Assembly (NCBI GenBank): GCA_030262725.1
Contig: JAJSZS010000014.1
Location: 1 to 57,901 of the forward strand
Source: Candidatus Desulfofervidus auxilii
GTDB lineage: Bacteria > Desulfobacterota > Desulfofervidia > Desulfofervidales > Desulfofervidaceae
Direction of reading: 5' to 3'
Length of the DNA stretch: 57,901 nt
In this document: positions 18,007 through 26,609 of the stretch, in pieces
Layout of the letters: each line of letters opens with the position of its first letter
Numbering within the stretch: position 1 is the stretch's first letter
Made by a program: the position numbers and the translations under genes
Notes under the pieces: model-generated
Told to the model about the DNA's origin: nothing
The model's database searches: none
Seen by the model: the letters and a program-made list of their open reading frames with translations, nothing else

Positions 18007-18422
18007 TGCAAAGAAATTATTTATGTCCATTTTATTCTACCTGTCTTACAGAATGGGCTAAAAAAGGTATTGCGCCTACTTGTTCTTTTTGTAAATTTAA
18101 AGATTTAAAAGTAGAAGAAGAAATTGATTTAACATCACTTCTTAGATTGTGGGCGGCAGTTTTAAAAAGAGCAGTTGATGATTATAAAGAAGCTTTAACA
18201 GGTAATAAAAAAATGACTCTCTTATCTTTAAAAAGATGGTTTTATAATAAAAATAATAATGTTGGAACTTTTAGATGGATTTGTGATTTGTTAAATATAA
18301 ATCCTGAATGGTTTTTAAAAAAATTAGAAAGTCAACTTTTTGATGAAATTAGTTTTGAAATTCCTGAAAAAGATAAAATTAAAAAATCAACTCCAACTTT
18401 AATAATAAAAGAAGGAGGATAA
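18006..18422 (+). CDS. Cys-rich hypothetical protein
   Basis: 138 residues. The first 30 residues hold four cysteines (CPFYSTC, then CSFCKF) that could coordinate zinc or an Fe-S cluster; the remainder is helical, with a Trp-rich middle. The stop lies just before the amidase start, and its last codons contain the AAGGAGG site for that gene. Function unknown. Confidence 0.6.
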   Translation: MQRNYLCPFYSTCLTEWAKKGIAPTCSFCKFKDLKVEEEIDLTSLLRLWAAVLKRAVDDYKEALTGNKKMTLLSLKRWFYNKNNNVGTFRWICDLLNINPEWFLKKLESQLFDEISFEIPEKDKIKKSTPTLIIKEGG

Positions 18423-18423
18423 A

Positions 18424-18966
18424 ATGAGGATTGTTTTAGACCCAGGGCATGGGGGTAAAAAAGTAGGAGCATCATATTATGGTTTACATGAAAAAGATGT
18501 AGTGCTTGATATTGCTTTAAAAGTGCATGACAAATTTATTGAAAGACAAGATGTTTGGATTGCGCTTACAAGAATGTCTGATATTCATGTTAGTTTAAAA
18601 AATAGATGTATTATGGCTAATGCATTAATGGCAACTCATTTTATCAGTTTGCATTGTAATGCCTGTAGAAGCCATAATGTAAGTGGTGCAGAAATTTTTC
18701 ATTATAAAGGTTCTAAAAGAGGTAGACAATTGGCAGAACTCTTTGAGCCTTATGTGAGGAAATTTCTAGATCAACCTTTTAGGGGTATTAAAGAGAGTGA
18801 TAGACTTTATGTTTTAAAGCATACTGAAATGCCAGCGATTTTGATTGAAATAGGATTTATAGACTATAAAGAAACTAATGAATTATTAAAAAAAGAAGAA
18901 GTTAGGCAACATATTGCTAATTTAATTGTAGAAGCTTTAAACGAATTGATAAAGAAAAAAGTTTAA
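18424..18966 (+). CDS. N-acetylmuramoyl-L-alanine amidase (Amidase_3), endolysin
   Basis: 180 residues, the whole length being one Amidase_3 domain: LDPGHGG with His9, Glu23 in LHEKD, His77 in ISLHCNA, and catalytic Glu142 in ILIEIGFID. These are the three zinc ligands and the general base of this family, which cleaves the amide between MurNAc and L-Ala in peptidoglycan. No signal peptide, so release to the wall would need a holin or similar. The tiny membrane peptide gene 10 bases downstream is a candidate partner. A structural lytic transglycosylase is encoded separately at 46235, so this one is probably the lysis enzyme. Confidence 0.93.
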   Translation: MRIVLDPGHGGKKVGASYYGLHEKDVVLDIALKVHDKFIERQDVWIALTRMSDIHVSLKNRCIMANALMATHFISLHCNACRSHNVSGAEIFHYKGSKRGRQLAELFEPYVRKFLDQPFRGIKESDRLYVLKHTEMPAILIEIGFIDYKETNELLKKEEVRQHIANLIVEALNELIKKKV

Positions 18967-18976
18967 GGAGACATAA

Positions 18977-19048
18977 TTGGTTATAAAATTAGTTTTATTA
19001 GCCATTTATGTATTAATTTTTTTTAGTGTTTTGTATTTAATATTTTAA
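18977..19048 (+). CDS. Tiny single-span membrane peptide
   Basis: 23 codons from a TTG with AAGGAG seven bases upstream: MVIKLVLLAIYVLIFFSVLYLIF. Almost all residues are hydrophobic with one Lys near the start, so this is a complete transmembrane helix and little else. It directly follows the endolysin gene, the position of a holin or spanin component. It is too short for automatic gene calling. Confidence 0.5.
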   Translation: MVIKLVLLAIYVLIFFSVLYLIF

Positions 19049-19072
19049 ATAAAAAATTATGGAGGGTAAAAA

Positions 19073-19339
19073 ATGGAGAAAATGGATTTAGCAATTTATG
19101 TAAGAGCTGTTTTGCATTTAACTAGAGCATATCACGAAATTCATAAGTTAGCAGCTTTTTTAAGCGATTGTCAATATGGCACACAGATAAGAAGAGAAGT
19201 TCCAAGCAAATTATATGATAAAGTTGTTAAAATTCAAACGACAATTAGTGCTGAACTATCTAAATTAATAAGGGGTTCAACTAACGATTATCTGATGCAA
19301 TTGTTGGAATCTTTTGTTTTACAGGAAGAAGATGAGTAA
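19073..19339 (+). CDS. Small helical hypothetical protein
   Basis: 88 residues, preceded by a GGAGGG site. Helical throughout, with LTRAYHEIHKLAAFLSD and ISAELSKLIRGS segments that could dimerise. No family recognised. Its last three codons overlap the start of the next paralog-family gene (GATGAGTAA). Confidence 0.6.
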   Translation: MEKMDLAIYVRAVLHLTRAYHEIHKLAAFLSDCQYGTQIRREVPSKLYDKVVKIQTTISAELSKLIRGSTNDYLMQLLESFVLQEEDE

Positions 19340-19706
19340 ATTAACTGATTATTTTAGAGGGATAATTTCTTTTAAATATTGTTGGGGTGAACCTAATTTG
19401 ATAGTAGATAGTTTAGAAGTAGGGGAATATCCTATAAGAGGTAACTTGTATTTATCTTTTATTTATCACTATTGTGTGCCGAGTTCTTTTGTAAAGGGAG
19501 AGAAAATTTATAACTTAGCACGTAAAAAAATTTTTCATAAATTGTCTGGGTTAAGGTATAGTATTTTTTCAAGAGATCTTCCATTGATACATTATGAACC
19601 AGTTAAAATTTTTGAAACAGGATTTAAAATTAGTAGAAATTTTTTAGGTATTATGCCAATGATAATAGCTATTTATGGAATAAGAGATGTTTTGAAGGAG
19701 GTTTAA
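19332..19706 (+). CDS. Paralog family member
   Basis: 124 residues from the ATG at 19332, overlapping the previous stop by eight bases. N terminus MSKLTDYFRGIISFKYCW, centre ARKKIFHKLSGLRYS, end FLGIMPMIIAIYGIRDVLKEV. Closest to the gene at 19926, with which it shares the KLTDYF-type start and the FHKLxGL centre. Unknown function. It appears beta-rich apart from the hydrophobic tail. Confidence 0.75.
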   Translation: MSKLTDYFRGIISFKYCWGEPNLIVDSLEVGEYPIRGNLYLSFIYHYCVPSSFVKGEKIYNLARKKIFHKLSGLRYSIFSRDLPLIHYEPVKIFETGFKISRNFLGIMPMIIAIYGIRDVLKEV

Positions 19707-19707
19707 G

Positions 19708-19923
19708 ATGAATTGGCTTTTATTAAGCTTATTAGGTTTAGGCGCTTGGTATTTTCTTAAAAAATCAGGAAAAGGACTAGCAGGAATTGAAACAGGTTTA
19801 GGTGTAAAGGGTAGACCGAGGATGGGAAGACCAAAAACTGAAGCTGAAAGAAGATTAACGCATAAAAGAAGATTTGGAACAGAAACTTTGCCTCCAAGAG
19901 GAAGTGGATTAAGGCGGTTTTAA
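19708..19923 (+). CDS. Small membrane protein with basic tail
   Basis: 71 residues with AAGGAGG upstream. N-terminal membrane helix (NWLLLSLLGLGAWYFL), then a Gly-rich linker and a strongly basic C-terminal part (KTEAERRLTHKRRF) that could bind nucleic acid. It sits between two paralog-family genes. It resembles the single-span virion-type proteins of the minus-strand block in architecture, so it may also be a virion component. Confidence 0.65.
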   Translation: MNWLLLSLLGLGAWYFLKKSGKGLAGIETGLGVKGRPRMGRPKTEAERRLTHKRRFGTETLPPRGSGLRRF

Positions 19924-19925
19924 AG

Positions 19926-20291
19926 ATGAAAAAAATTACAGATTATTTTTATGGCTATTTTACTTTTTCTTCCATAGCAACTATTTCTTTAAGATGTGAA
20001 TATTTAGATATAACTAAGTGTCCAATAAACAAGGAAATTCATAATTGTTTTGTATATGGCTTTGGAGTGCCGTCAAAATTTATTAGTAATGCACTTCCTA
20101 GTATTGATCGTGTAGCTTTTCATAAATTGGCTGGATTGAAATATACTTTTTATTTTTTTATTGAAACAACAAAATATATGAAATATTTTATTCATGGGAA
20201 TTTTATAAAGATTAAAAGAAGTTTTTTAAATTTAATTCCTTTTTTAATTGCGATTTATGGATTGAAAAAAGAATTTAAAAATAAAGCTTGA
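19926..20291 (+). CDS. Paralog family member
   Basis: 121 residues. N terminus MKKITDYFYGYFTFSSIA, centre DRVAFHKLAGLKYTFY, end LNLIPFLIAIYGLKKEF. It shows the clearest form of the C-terminal motif P-F-L-I-A-I-Y-G-L-K-K. The TnpB gene starts nine bases after its stop, so the transposon inserted immediately downstream. Confidence 0.78.
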   Translation: MKKITDYFYGYFTFSSIATISLRCEYLDITKCPINKEIHNCFVYGFGVPSKFISNALPSIDRVAFHKLAGLKYTFYFFIETTKYMKYFIHGNFIKIKRSFLNLIPFLIAIYGLKKEFKNKA

Positions 20292-20299
20292 GGTTAATA

Positions 20300-21529
20300 A
20301 TGAAACTAACAAGAGTTTTTAAAATACCTTATAGAAAAGATTTAATTGAACTTTTTAGAGCTTCTAAAGAATTATATAACCAAGCTCTTTCTTTAATTAA
20401 AAACCATTATAAAGAAACTAAAAAAACTTTAAATTATCTTGCTCTTTATAAAATTATTAGAAATAACTATCCAAATCTTTATAAATCTCTTCCTTCTCAA
20501 ACAGCTCAACAAATTTTAAAGCTTGCTGTTCAGGATGTAAAAAGCTTTGTTAAAAAACTAAAGAAAAGAGAAAAAGCAAGTTTTCCTTCTTTTAAAAAGA
20601 GTTTAAATCTTTTAATTTTTACTAATCAAACTTCTAAAATTACCAATGATGGTAAAATAAAACTTTGTAAGATTTCTCAGCCAATTAATATTCCTAAAGG
20701 AGTTTATATAGATGACTTTAAAAATTTTCAACAAATAAGACTAATTCCTAAAAAAGATTATGTTCAGGTTGATGTGGTTTATAATAAAGAGTGTGAAAAT
20801 AAAGAGCTTAATTATGACCTTTATGCTTCAATTGATTTAGGAGTGAATAATTTAGTAGCTTTAGTTGTAAATGCAGATATTAATCCTATCCTTATTAATG
20901 GGAGACCTTTTAAGTCTTATAATCAATTTTATAATAAAAGAAGAGCTTATTTACAATCAATTAAAGATAAAATGAAAATTAGAGGTAATACAAAAAGACT
21001 TAACAAGCTTGAGAAAAAAAGAAAAAATTGGTTTAAAGATAAATTTCATCAAATTTCTAAATACCTTATCAGATTTTTGGTTAAGAATAAAATAGGAAAT
21101 CTTGTTATTGGGTATAATAAAGATTGGAAGAACAAAGTAAATTTAGGAAAGAAAAATAATCAAAGTTTTCAATATATTCCTTTTAGAATGCTTGTAAATT
21201 TTTTAAGATATAAAGCAGAACTTGTAGGAATAAAAACATATTTAGTTAAAGAAAATTATACATCAAAAGTTGATGCATTAGCATTAGAGCCATTTCCTTC
21301 TGAGGAAGCCCCTCAGAAGGAGTTTAATGGTAAAAGAATTAAAAGAGGATTATTTCAATCATCAATAAGAGTTTTAGTGAATGCAGATGTGAATGGAGCT
21401 TTAAACATTTTAAGAAAAGTAATCGGGGATGCCTTTTTAAGGCTACCCGATAGAGGGCTTTGGTGTAGCCCAGTAAAGATAAGGGGTATAGACCCAAACT
21501 CTTTACAAATGGAGCTATTAAATGTTTAA
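20300..21529 (+). CDS. tnpB: TnpB RNA-guided nuclease-type protein of IS200/IS605
   Basis: 409 residues from the ATG at 20300 (a TTG at 20288 is less likely). RuvC-like residues are present: Asp179 in IDLGVNN, Glu318 in KENYTSK, Asp363 in NADVNGALNI; the IGYNKDWK and LRYKAELVG motifs are typical of this subgroup, which lacks the Cys4 zinc finger near the last Asp. No tnpA is adjacent, so this is a solitary TnpB (IS1341-like), immobile by itself. TnpB proteins use an RNA from the element's 3' end to cut DNA. A 10-base perfect hairpin lies inside the gene at 21296-21320 (CCTTCTGAGG / CCTCAGAAGG), a place where such RNAs begin. It sits within the paralog cluster and probably damaged the start of the next gene. 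Confidence 0.9.
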   Translation: MKLTRVFKIPYRKDLIELFRASKELYNQALSLIKNHYKETKKTLNYLALYKIIRNNYPNLYKSLPSQTAQQILKLAVQDVKSFVKKLKKREKASFPSFKKSLNLLIFTNQTSKITNDGKIKLCKISQPINIPKGVYIDDFKNFQQIRLIPKKDYVQVDVVYNKECENKELNYDLYASIDLGVNNLVALVVNADINPILINGRPFKSYNQFYNKRRAYLQSIKDKMKIRGNTKRLNKLEKKRKNWFKDKFHQISKYLIRFLVKNKIGNLVIGYNKDWKNKVNLGKKNNQSFQYIPFRMLVNFLRYKAELVGIKTYLVKENYTSKVDALALEPFPSEEAPQKEFNGKRIKRGLFQSSIRVLVNADVNGALNILRKVIGDAFLRLPDRGLWCSPVKIRGIDPNSLQMELLNV

Positions 21530-21535
21530 AAGTTC
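21296..21535 (+). ncRNA. Candidate omegaRNA at 3' end of tnpB
   Basis: RNAs that guide TnpB come from the 3' end of the gene and run past the transposon end. Here the interval holds a 10-base hairpin (21296-21320) and two further small stems near 21431-21472 (GCCT/AAGGC and GGGCT/AGCCC), the usual look of a right end. The exact 3' limit and guide are unknown; the element appears to end close to the TnpB stop. Inferred from family knowledge. Confidence 0.4.
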
Positions 21536-21821
21536 CGAACACCTTTTATGCACGGGAATGTTTCAAACAAGTTCTTATGTTTATTTTTACACTCGTTTTC
21601 CATCAGAAGGATTTCTTAGAAAACGTTTGTTTCATGTGTTAGTGCCATTTCCATTAGGGAGTGAGATAAAAGAAAGAGAAAAATATTTAAGAATTCGCCA
21701 TTATTCTTTTGTTTTTAAGGCTCATTTTAAAGCTGATAGAAAAGTTTTGTCTTTATGTCCTTTTTTAGTGGCTGTTTTAGGTGTAGGTAAAAAGAGATGG
21801 ATGTTGAGGGAAAATGATTAA
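21522..21821 (+). CDS. Paralog family member, start probably altered by TnpB insertion
   Basis: 99 residues. Centre LRKRLFHVLVPFPLGSE and end LSLCPFLVAVLGVGKKRW fit the family well and match the next gene's LFHGLVPFPLAS. The start, MFKSSEHLLCTG, overlaps the TnpB stop and lacks the usual M-x-K-[LI]-T, as if the first codons came from the transposon end. An ATG at 21558 would give a shorter form. It is likely still translated by coupling. Confidence 0.65.
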   Translation: MFKSSEHLLCTGMFQTSSYVYFYTRFPSEGFLRKRLFHVLVPFPLGSEIKEREKYLRIRHYSFVFKAHFKADRKVLSLCPFLVAVLGVGKKRWMLREND

Positions 21822-22188
21822 ATTGACAAATCTTTATCAAAAACATAATTTATTCATATTTCGTGATTTTAAAACTGGACCAAAGGTTTTAACTGTATCA
21901 CAGCTAGGTTATTCAATCGTCCGTATGGGGACATTGCGTGGAGTTGAATTGCCGCATAGTAAACACATTGATAAATATATGATTAAAAGAAATAATCTAT
22001 TTCATGGATTAGTTCCTTTTCCGCTTGCTTCTGGTTTTGCTTATGGTGATAATGCTATTGATGTTTCGCATGAAATAAACGATGTAACTGATATTTTTCC
22101 ATGTAGTTTAAAAGCTCTTTTTTTAAACCCTTTTTTTGTAAGTATTTTGGGAAGTTGTAGATTTTGGTTGCTTAAAGGGGAAAAATAA
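21814..22188 (+). CDS. Paralog family member
   Basis: 124 residues, overlapping the previous gene by eight bases. N terminus MIKLTNLYQKHNLFIF, centre IKRNNLFHGLVPFPLAS, end LFLNPFFVSILGSCRFW followed by Lys. The SNF2 helicase ATG shares the last base of its stop codon. Confidence 0.75.
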   Translation: MIKLTNLYQKHNLFIFRDFKTGPKVLTVSQLGYSIVRMGTLRGVELPHSKHIDKYMIKRNNLFHGLVPFPLASGFAYGDNAIDVSHEINDVTDIFPCSLKALFLNPFFVSILGSCRFWLLKGEK

Positions 22189-24056
22189 TGAAGATTGAAG
22201 TGGTTGAAAATCAAATAAAAATTTTTGTAGATCCTAAAGAAATTCCATACAAAAAAATTGATAAGAGAGAATTAAATAAAATGATCAAAGAAGGTCATAA
22301 GCATATAATATGGTCGCCAGTTAGTAAGCTTTTTGAAGGTTATGATTTTGCAATTTATAATAAAAATGAAAAAAGCTGGTTATTGCCTCCAACTTATGAT
22401 AATATTTTTAAACTTGCAGATTTTTTGAAAGATAAGAAAGTAGAATATTTAAATGGTGCTAAGCAATTTTTAAATTATTTGAGTAAACAATTTCTTTTAA
22501 TTGAAAAAATCAAAAAAGATAAAATCATAACTAAATATTATACAAACAATCCACCTCCTTATGAACATCAAAAAATTGGAACCACATTAGCAATCTATTT
22601 GCCAAGAGTTGCTTATTTTATGGAGCAGGGAACAGGTAAAACAAGAATTATGATTGATGCTTTTTGTCATCTTTTTAGTGAAAATGAAGTAAGGAGAGTT
22701 TTAATTATTTGCCCATTATCAGCTATAAGGAGTGCATGGTTAAATGATATTAAAAAATTTGCGACTGTTAAACCTTTGGTTTTGGTTTTAGATAAAGGCA
22801 GTGTAAAGAAGAGGAAAGAAAAGTTATTAAATTTAATTTATAGAACATCTCACACATTTTTCTCTTTTCTTAGCGTGGTTATTATAAATTTTGATGTGGT
22901 GCATAAAATGCTTGATGTTTTAAAAGAATTTAGACCTGATATGACTATTATAGATGAAAGTCATAGAATTAAAAATCCAAAAGCTAAAAGAACAAAAGCT
23001 ATTTTAGAACTGGCAGATTATAGTAAAAGAAGGTATATTTTAGCAGGAACTCCAATTATTAATACACCACTTGATTTATATCCTCAGTTTAAATTTCTTG
23101 ATAAAATCACTTTTTCATATAGTCTTTTAGAATTTCGTGCTAAAATTACAGCAGATAATGAAGGTAAACAATTGCAAAAACTTGTAGAAGCTTATTCTTA
23201 TAAAAAATCTAAAAAAGAATGTTTGGATCTTCCTGATAAAGTTTATAAAAACATTTATCTTGAGATGGGTTCAAAACAACGAAAAATGTATAATAAAGTT
23301 AAAAAAGAAATTACTGTAGCCATTGATGAATATGAAGATATTATTATCAAAGCAACAAAAAAAGAAAAGATACTTAAAAGAATTATTGAAGAATATGGAG
23401 ATAGAATTCCACCTCATTTTAAATATAAATTTGAGAAACTTTTAGAAAAATATAAAGAAGAAAGAAAGAAAAGGATTTTATTTATCAGTAATTTATTTGT
23501 AAAACTTAATAAATTAAGTCAGATTACAAGTGGTTTTGTATATTCAAAAGATACAATTTTTGAATTTGAAAATCCTAAACTTAAAGAACTGGAAGAGATA
23601 ATTTATGACCATATATTCAGTTTCAAAAAGAAATTAATAATCTGGGCAAGATGGATATATGATATAAATAAAATTGCTGAACTTTGTAAAAGAATGAAAG
23701 TGCATTATTTATTGCTTTACTCTAAAACAAGTAAGAAAGCTGATTTAATTCAAAAAAGATTTCAGGAAGCAATTGAACCTATGGTTTTGATTGGACATCC
23801 TTTAAGTGGTGGATTGGCTGTTACTTTAACAGCAGCTTCTGATGTTATTTACTATTCTTTAAGTTATTCTCCTGAACAATACTGGCAATCACAGGATAGA
23901 TGTCATAGAATAGGACAGGAGCAGAAAGTTACATATTTACATTTTTTAATGAAAGGAACAATTGATGAAAATATTTTAAAAAGCTTGGAGAGAAAAGAAA
24001 GAATTGCAAAAAATATTTTAGGTTTTGCTAAAGAAGTGGTTAAATATAAGTCTTGA
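22188..24056 (+). CDS. SNF2-family SF2 helicase/ATPase
   Basis: 622 residues. Helicase motifs: Q-like PYEHQKIGT, Walker A GTGKT (148-152) in YFMEQGTGKTRI, motif Ia VLIICPLSAI, DESH box (256-259) in IIDESHRIKN, motif III LAGTPIIN, then the C-terminal lobe ending in SQDRCHRIGQ with the arginine fingers. This is the SNF2/RapA class, an ATP-driven double-stranded DNA translocase. Similar stand-alone versions are common in large bacterial viruses, where they may remodel protein-DNA complexes or act in replication or anti-defence. The ATG overlaps the stop of the upstream paralog gene, so it is in the same operon. No nuclease domain is fused. Confidence 0.93.
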   Translation: MKIEVVENQIKIFVDPKEIPYKKIDKRELNKMIKEGHKHIIWSPVSKLFEGYDFAIYNKNEKSWLLPPTYDNIFKLADFLKDKKVEYLNGAKQFLNYLSKQFLLIEKIKKDKIITKYYTNNPPPYEHQKIGTTLAIYLPRVAYFMEQGTGKTRIMIDAFCHLFSENEVRRVLIICPLSAIRSAWLNDIKKFATVKPLVLVLDKGSVKKRKEKLLNLIYRTSHTFFSFLSVVIINFDVVHKMLDVLKEFRPDMTIIDESHRIKNPKAKRTKAILELADYSKRRYILAGTPIINTPLDLYPQFKFLDKITFSYSLLEFRAKITADNEGKQLQKLVEAYSYKKSKKECLDLPDKVYKNIYLEMGSKQRKMYNKVKKEITVAIDEYEDIIIKATKKEKILKRIIEEYGDRIPPHFKYKFEKLLEKYKEERKKRILFISNLFVKLNKLSQITSGFVYSKDTIFEFENPKLKELEEIIYDHIFSFKKKLIIWARWIYDINKIAELCKRMKVHYLLLYSKTSKKADLIQKRFQEAIEPMVLIGHPLSGGLAVTLTAASDVIYYSLSYSPEQYWQSQDRCHRIGQEQKVTYLHFLMKGTIDENILKSLERKERIAKNILGFAKEVVKYKS

Positions 24057-24106
24057 TTTTAATGTTTTTTTTAAAGTATAATTGAAAAAAAATAGGAGGT
24101 TTGAAT

Positions 24107-25120
24107 ATGACTGTAAAAGAAGCAATGGACAAATGGGATAAAATGACTTTAGAAGAAAAAGAAGAGTTTTTAAAAGAAGTTTTAAGAGCCATGTCGTGGA
24201 TAGATTTAGCAGATTTAGAAGAACCAGAACCTGCTTATTCATTAGAAAAAATTGAAGAGTTTAAAAATTTAAGAGTGCCAGTTAGGATAGCAGAAATTTA
24301 TGAAGAAAGAAAGAAAAGAGCTAAAGGTTGGACTGAAGAAGAGATAATTTCATTTTTAAGGTGGTGGTTCTTTGTTATTGTTACTCCAGCACCGTATTTA
24401 TATCGCATGTTTTTAATTAGAGCTCTGAAAAGAAGAGGTATCTGGTTAGCTGATGCTGAAAGAATAGTTCCTCAAGTGCAACTTTCTGAAAGAGAAAATT
24501 TATTCCCTCTTAACTGGTCATTACGTGGAGCACCAGATCCTGAATTTACTGAGAAAGATTTGATTTTATTTAGAGAAATGGAATCTACTTTAAAGCAGCC
24601 AAAGCTTCATATAGAGCCTTTGCCTGAATATAGTGATTTTGGAGCTGTTGATTTAGAGGAGCATTTGATAAGTAATGGAGAAGATACAGGAGATTATAGG
24701 TTCAGGTCTATAGCTGAATGTCCAAACTTTTTTAATAAAATTCCTGGAATTGATGTTGAAGATGAGTTAGATAAATTAGGAATTCCTTATTGGAGTTCTA
24801 ATCCCAGTGAGTTAAAGAGGGCTGAAGATGTATACTGGAAGGCAATCAGAAAAGAAATTGAGCAATATAGAGAAAAAATACCAGGGTTAAAAGAAGATCT
24901 TTATGAAACTTATGCTGAATGTCAGGCAAGAATTGCATATGATGAGGCTTATGGACAACTTTATCATTTCTTTAAAGAAAACTTGAGTTGGGCATTTGAT
25001 CAGATGGTTGAGATGGTTGAAAGAGTTTTAGGAAAGTCTAAGAGTGATGCCGAAACATGGGTTAAGGAACAAATTGAAAAGGCAGTTTTTGACCTTGTAA
25101 AGAAATTTGAAATAAAATAA
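24107..25120 (+). CDS. Hypothetical protein upstream of peptidase-MoxR pair
   Basis: 337 residues from the ATG at 24107 with ATAGGAGG upstream (a TTG at 24101 is possible). Mainly helical and acidic; a Trp-rich patch (ISFLRWWFFVIVTPAP, about 78-93) could be a membrane or hydrophobic contact. The middle is Glu/Pro-rich. No family recognised. The next gene, a predicted metallopeptidase-VWA protein, starts 11 bases later, and the MoxR ATPase follows, so the three probably work together, this one perhaps as substrate or adaptor. Confidence 0.65.
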   Translation: MTVKEAMDKWDKMTLEEKEEFLKEVLRAMSWIDLADLEEPEPAYSLEKIEEFKNLRVPVRIAEIYEERKKRAKGWTEEEIISFLRWWFFVIVTPAPYLYRMFLIRALKRRGIWLADAERIVPQVQLSERENLFPLNWSLRGAPDPEFTEKDLILFREMESTLKQPKLHIEPLPEYSDFGAVDLEEHLISNGEDTGDYRFRSIAECPNFFNKIPGIDVEDELDKLGIPYWSSNPSELKRAEDVYWKAIRKEIEQYREKIPGLKEDLYETYAECQARIAYDEAYGQLYHFFKENLSWAFDQMVEMVERVLGKSKSDAETWVKEQIEKAVFDLVKKFEIK

Positions 25121-25130
25121 AAAGGAGCTG

Positions 25131-26582
25131 ATGATGAATTTTGGTATAATTGAAGAGCTTGAAATAAAATTTACTACTATGTTTGACCTATCAAGAACAG
25201 ATCCTGAATTCTGTGATGAGATTATGGAAGCAGCAAAAAAATGTGATGAGAAATATTCAGAAAATGCGCTTGAATTTTTAAAAGGAGATTGTTGGCTTGC
25301 TATTGCTGAACATCCTAATATAAGAAAATATACAATGGCTATAGCTTATTTTAGGTCTTTGCCTATTAATTTAGCTAAGGGAGAGTTAGGTGGATTTGTT
25401 CTTTTTATAAATAAAAAATTTTGGGATGCTTTTCCTAATGTTGAGCATAGAGCTTTTTTTATAGCGCATGAGTTAAGTCATGTTGATTTAAAAGATTTAT
25501 GGCGTGAAATAGAAGGGTTAACTCCACTTGAGGCGAATATTGTTGAAGATGTGACTATACATGAAATGATTAAACCTCCTGAAGAAGTTATGGAGAAAAT
25601 GAAACCTGCAACTGTAGAAACTGTATTTTATCCAGCAAAAATAGATGCAGCAAGACATGGTAGTTGCGAATATTATGCAAATTTATATTTAAAATTAAAA
25701 GAAAAATTGCCACCTGTTGGACCAGGTGGTTTACCTGTTCCAACTGGCGGTTCTCCTTCTGAAGAATTGGCAAGACAAGCAGCAGAAAACATAAAAGAGC
25801 AATATGAAGGTGAGGAGGAAGTGTGGGGTAAAATTGCTGAAGAAATTGCTAAAAAAATTGAAGAAGAATTAGAAAAAGAAGGTATAAAAATTGATAAAGA
25901 GCAACTTGAAAAAATAAAGGAAGATATAAAGGAAGAATATAAAGAGCCTATTCCAGAAGGACCATTTAAAAAAGCTGGTAGAGGTAGGGTATTACAGAAA
26001 TTTGGATATAAACATGGTGATAGAATTATTTTAACAGTATATGATTGGTCAGAAATTTTTAATACAGTATTTGGTCAGAGTTTAGAAAAAAGTAGAAGTG
26101 AATATATCTGGACAAGACCATGGAAGAAAACTGGTTTTCCTCCTGGAACAATTGAAGTGCCAAGTTATAAAGTTGGGATTTTGTTTGATGTTTCTGGTAG
26201 TATGACTGGTGTAGCTGAAGAAATTGCAAGAGTTTTAAGAGGTTTATTTCATCAATATATAGATGAAGCGGAATTTTGGGTTGTGGAGGTTGATGAGGTA
26301 GTTCAAAAGGGACCATATAGAATAGATGAAAATTGGGAAAAATTTAGTCCAGAAACAGGAGGGGGAACATATTTAGACCCTGGAATTGTAGCATTAAATG
26401 AATATGGTCCTTTTGATATTTTCATATTTGCTACTGATGGAGAGACATATCCTTTAAAAGAATACCCTAATGCTGATACAATAGTTGCTCTTTATCCTGA
26501 ATATTATAAGAGTCTTAAGGAATATTATCCTGATATTATTGAAATAGTAGTTAAGAAAGAAAAAGTTTTTAGAGTGGTATAA
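25131..26582 (+). CDS. Predicted metallopeptidase with VWA domain (DUF2201-like)
   Basis: 483 residues; ATGs at 25131 and 25134, with AAAAGGAG upstream. The N-terminal domain has a zinc-peptidase HELSH motif (His113-Glu114-Leu-Ser-His117) and an acidic segment after it (NIVEDVTIHEM) that can supply a third ligand. A Gly-Pro-rich linker and a Glu/Lys coiled coil (about 190-275) lead to a C-terminal VWA-like domain with the MIDAS motif DVSGS (353-357) and a later ATDGE. This two-domain layout is that of the DUF2201_N/DUF2201 family, which usually pairs with a MoxR ATPase, as here. The pair is known as a chaperone or remodelling machine; in the archaeal virus ATV a MoxR-VWA pair acts in virion maturation. 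Confidence 0.85.
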   Translation: MMNFGIIEELEIKFTTMFDLSRTDPEFCDEIMEAAKKCDEKYSENALEFLKGDCWLAIAEHPNIRKYTMAIAYFRSLPINLAKGELGGFVLFINKKFWDAFPNVEHRAFFIAHELSHVDLKDLWREIEGLTPLEANIVEDVTIHEMIKPPEEVMEKMKPATVETVFYPAKIDAARHGSCEYYANLYLKLKEKLPPVGPGGLPVPTGGSPSEELARQAAENIKEQYEGEEEVWGKIAEEIAKKIEEELEKEGIKIDKEQLEKIKEDIKEEYKEPIPEGPFKKAGRGRVLQKFGYKHGDRIILTVYDWSEIFNTVFGQSLEKSRSEYIWTRPWKKTGFPPGTIEVPSYKVGILFDVSGSMTGVAEEIARVLRGLFHQYIDEAEFWVVEVDEVVQKGPYRIDENWEKFSPETGGGTYLDPGIVALNEYGPFDIFIFATDGETYPLKEYPNADTIVALYPEYYKSLKEYYPDIIEIVVKKEKVFRVV

Positions 26583-26609
26583 AAAAATAAGTATTATTAG
26601 GAGGATAAG

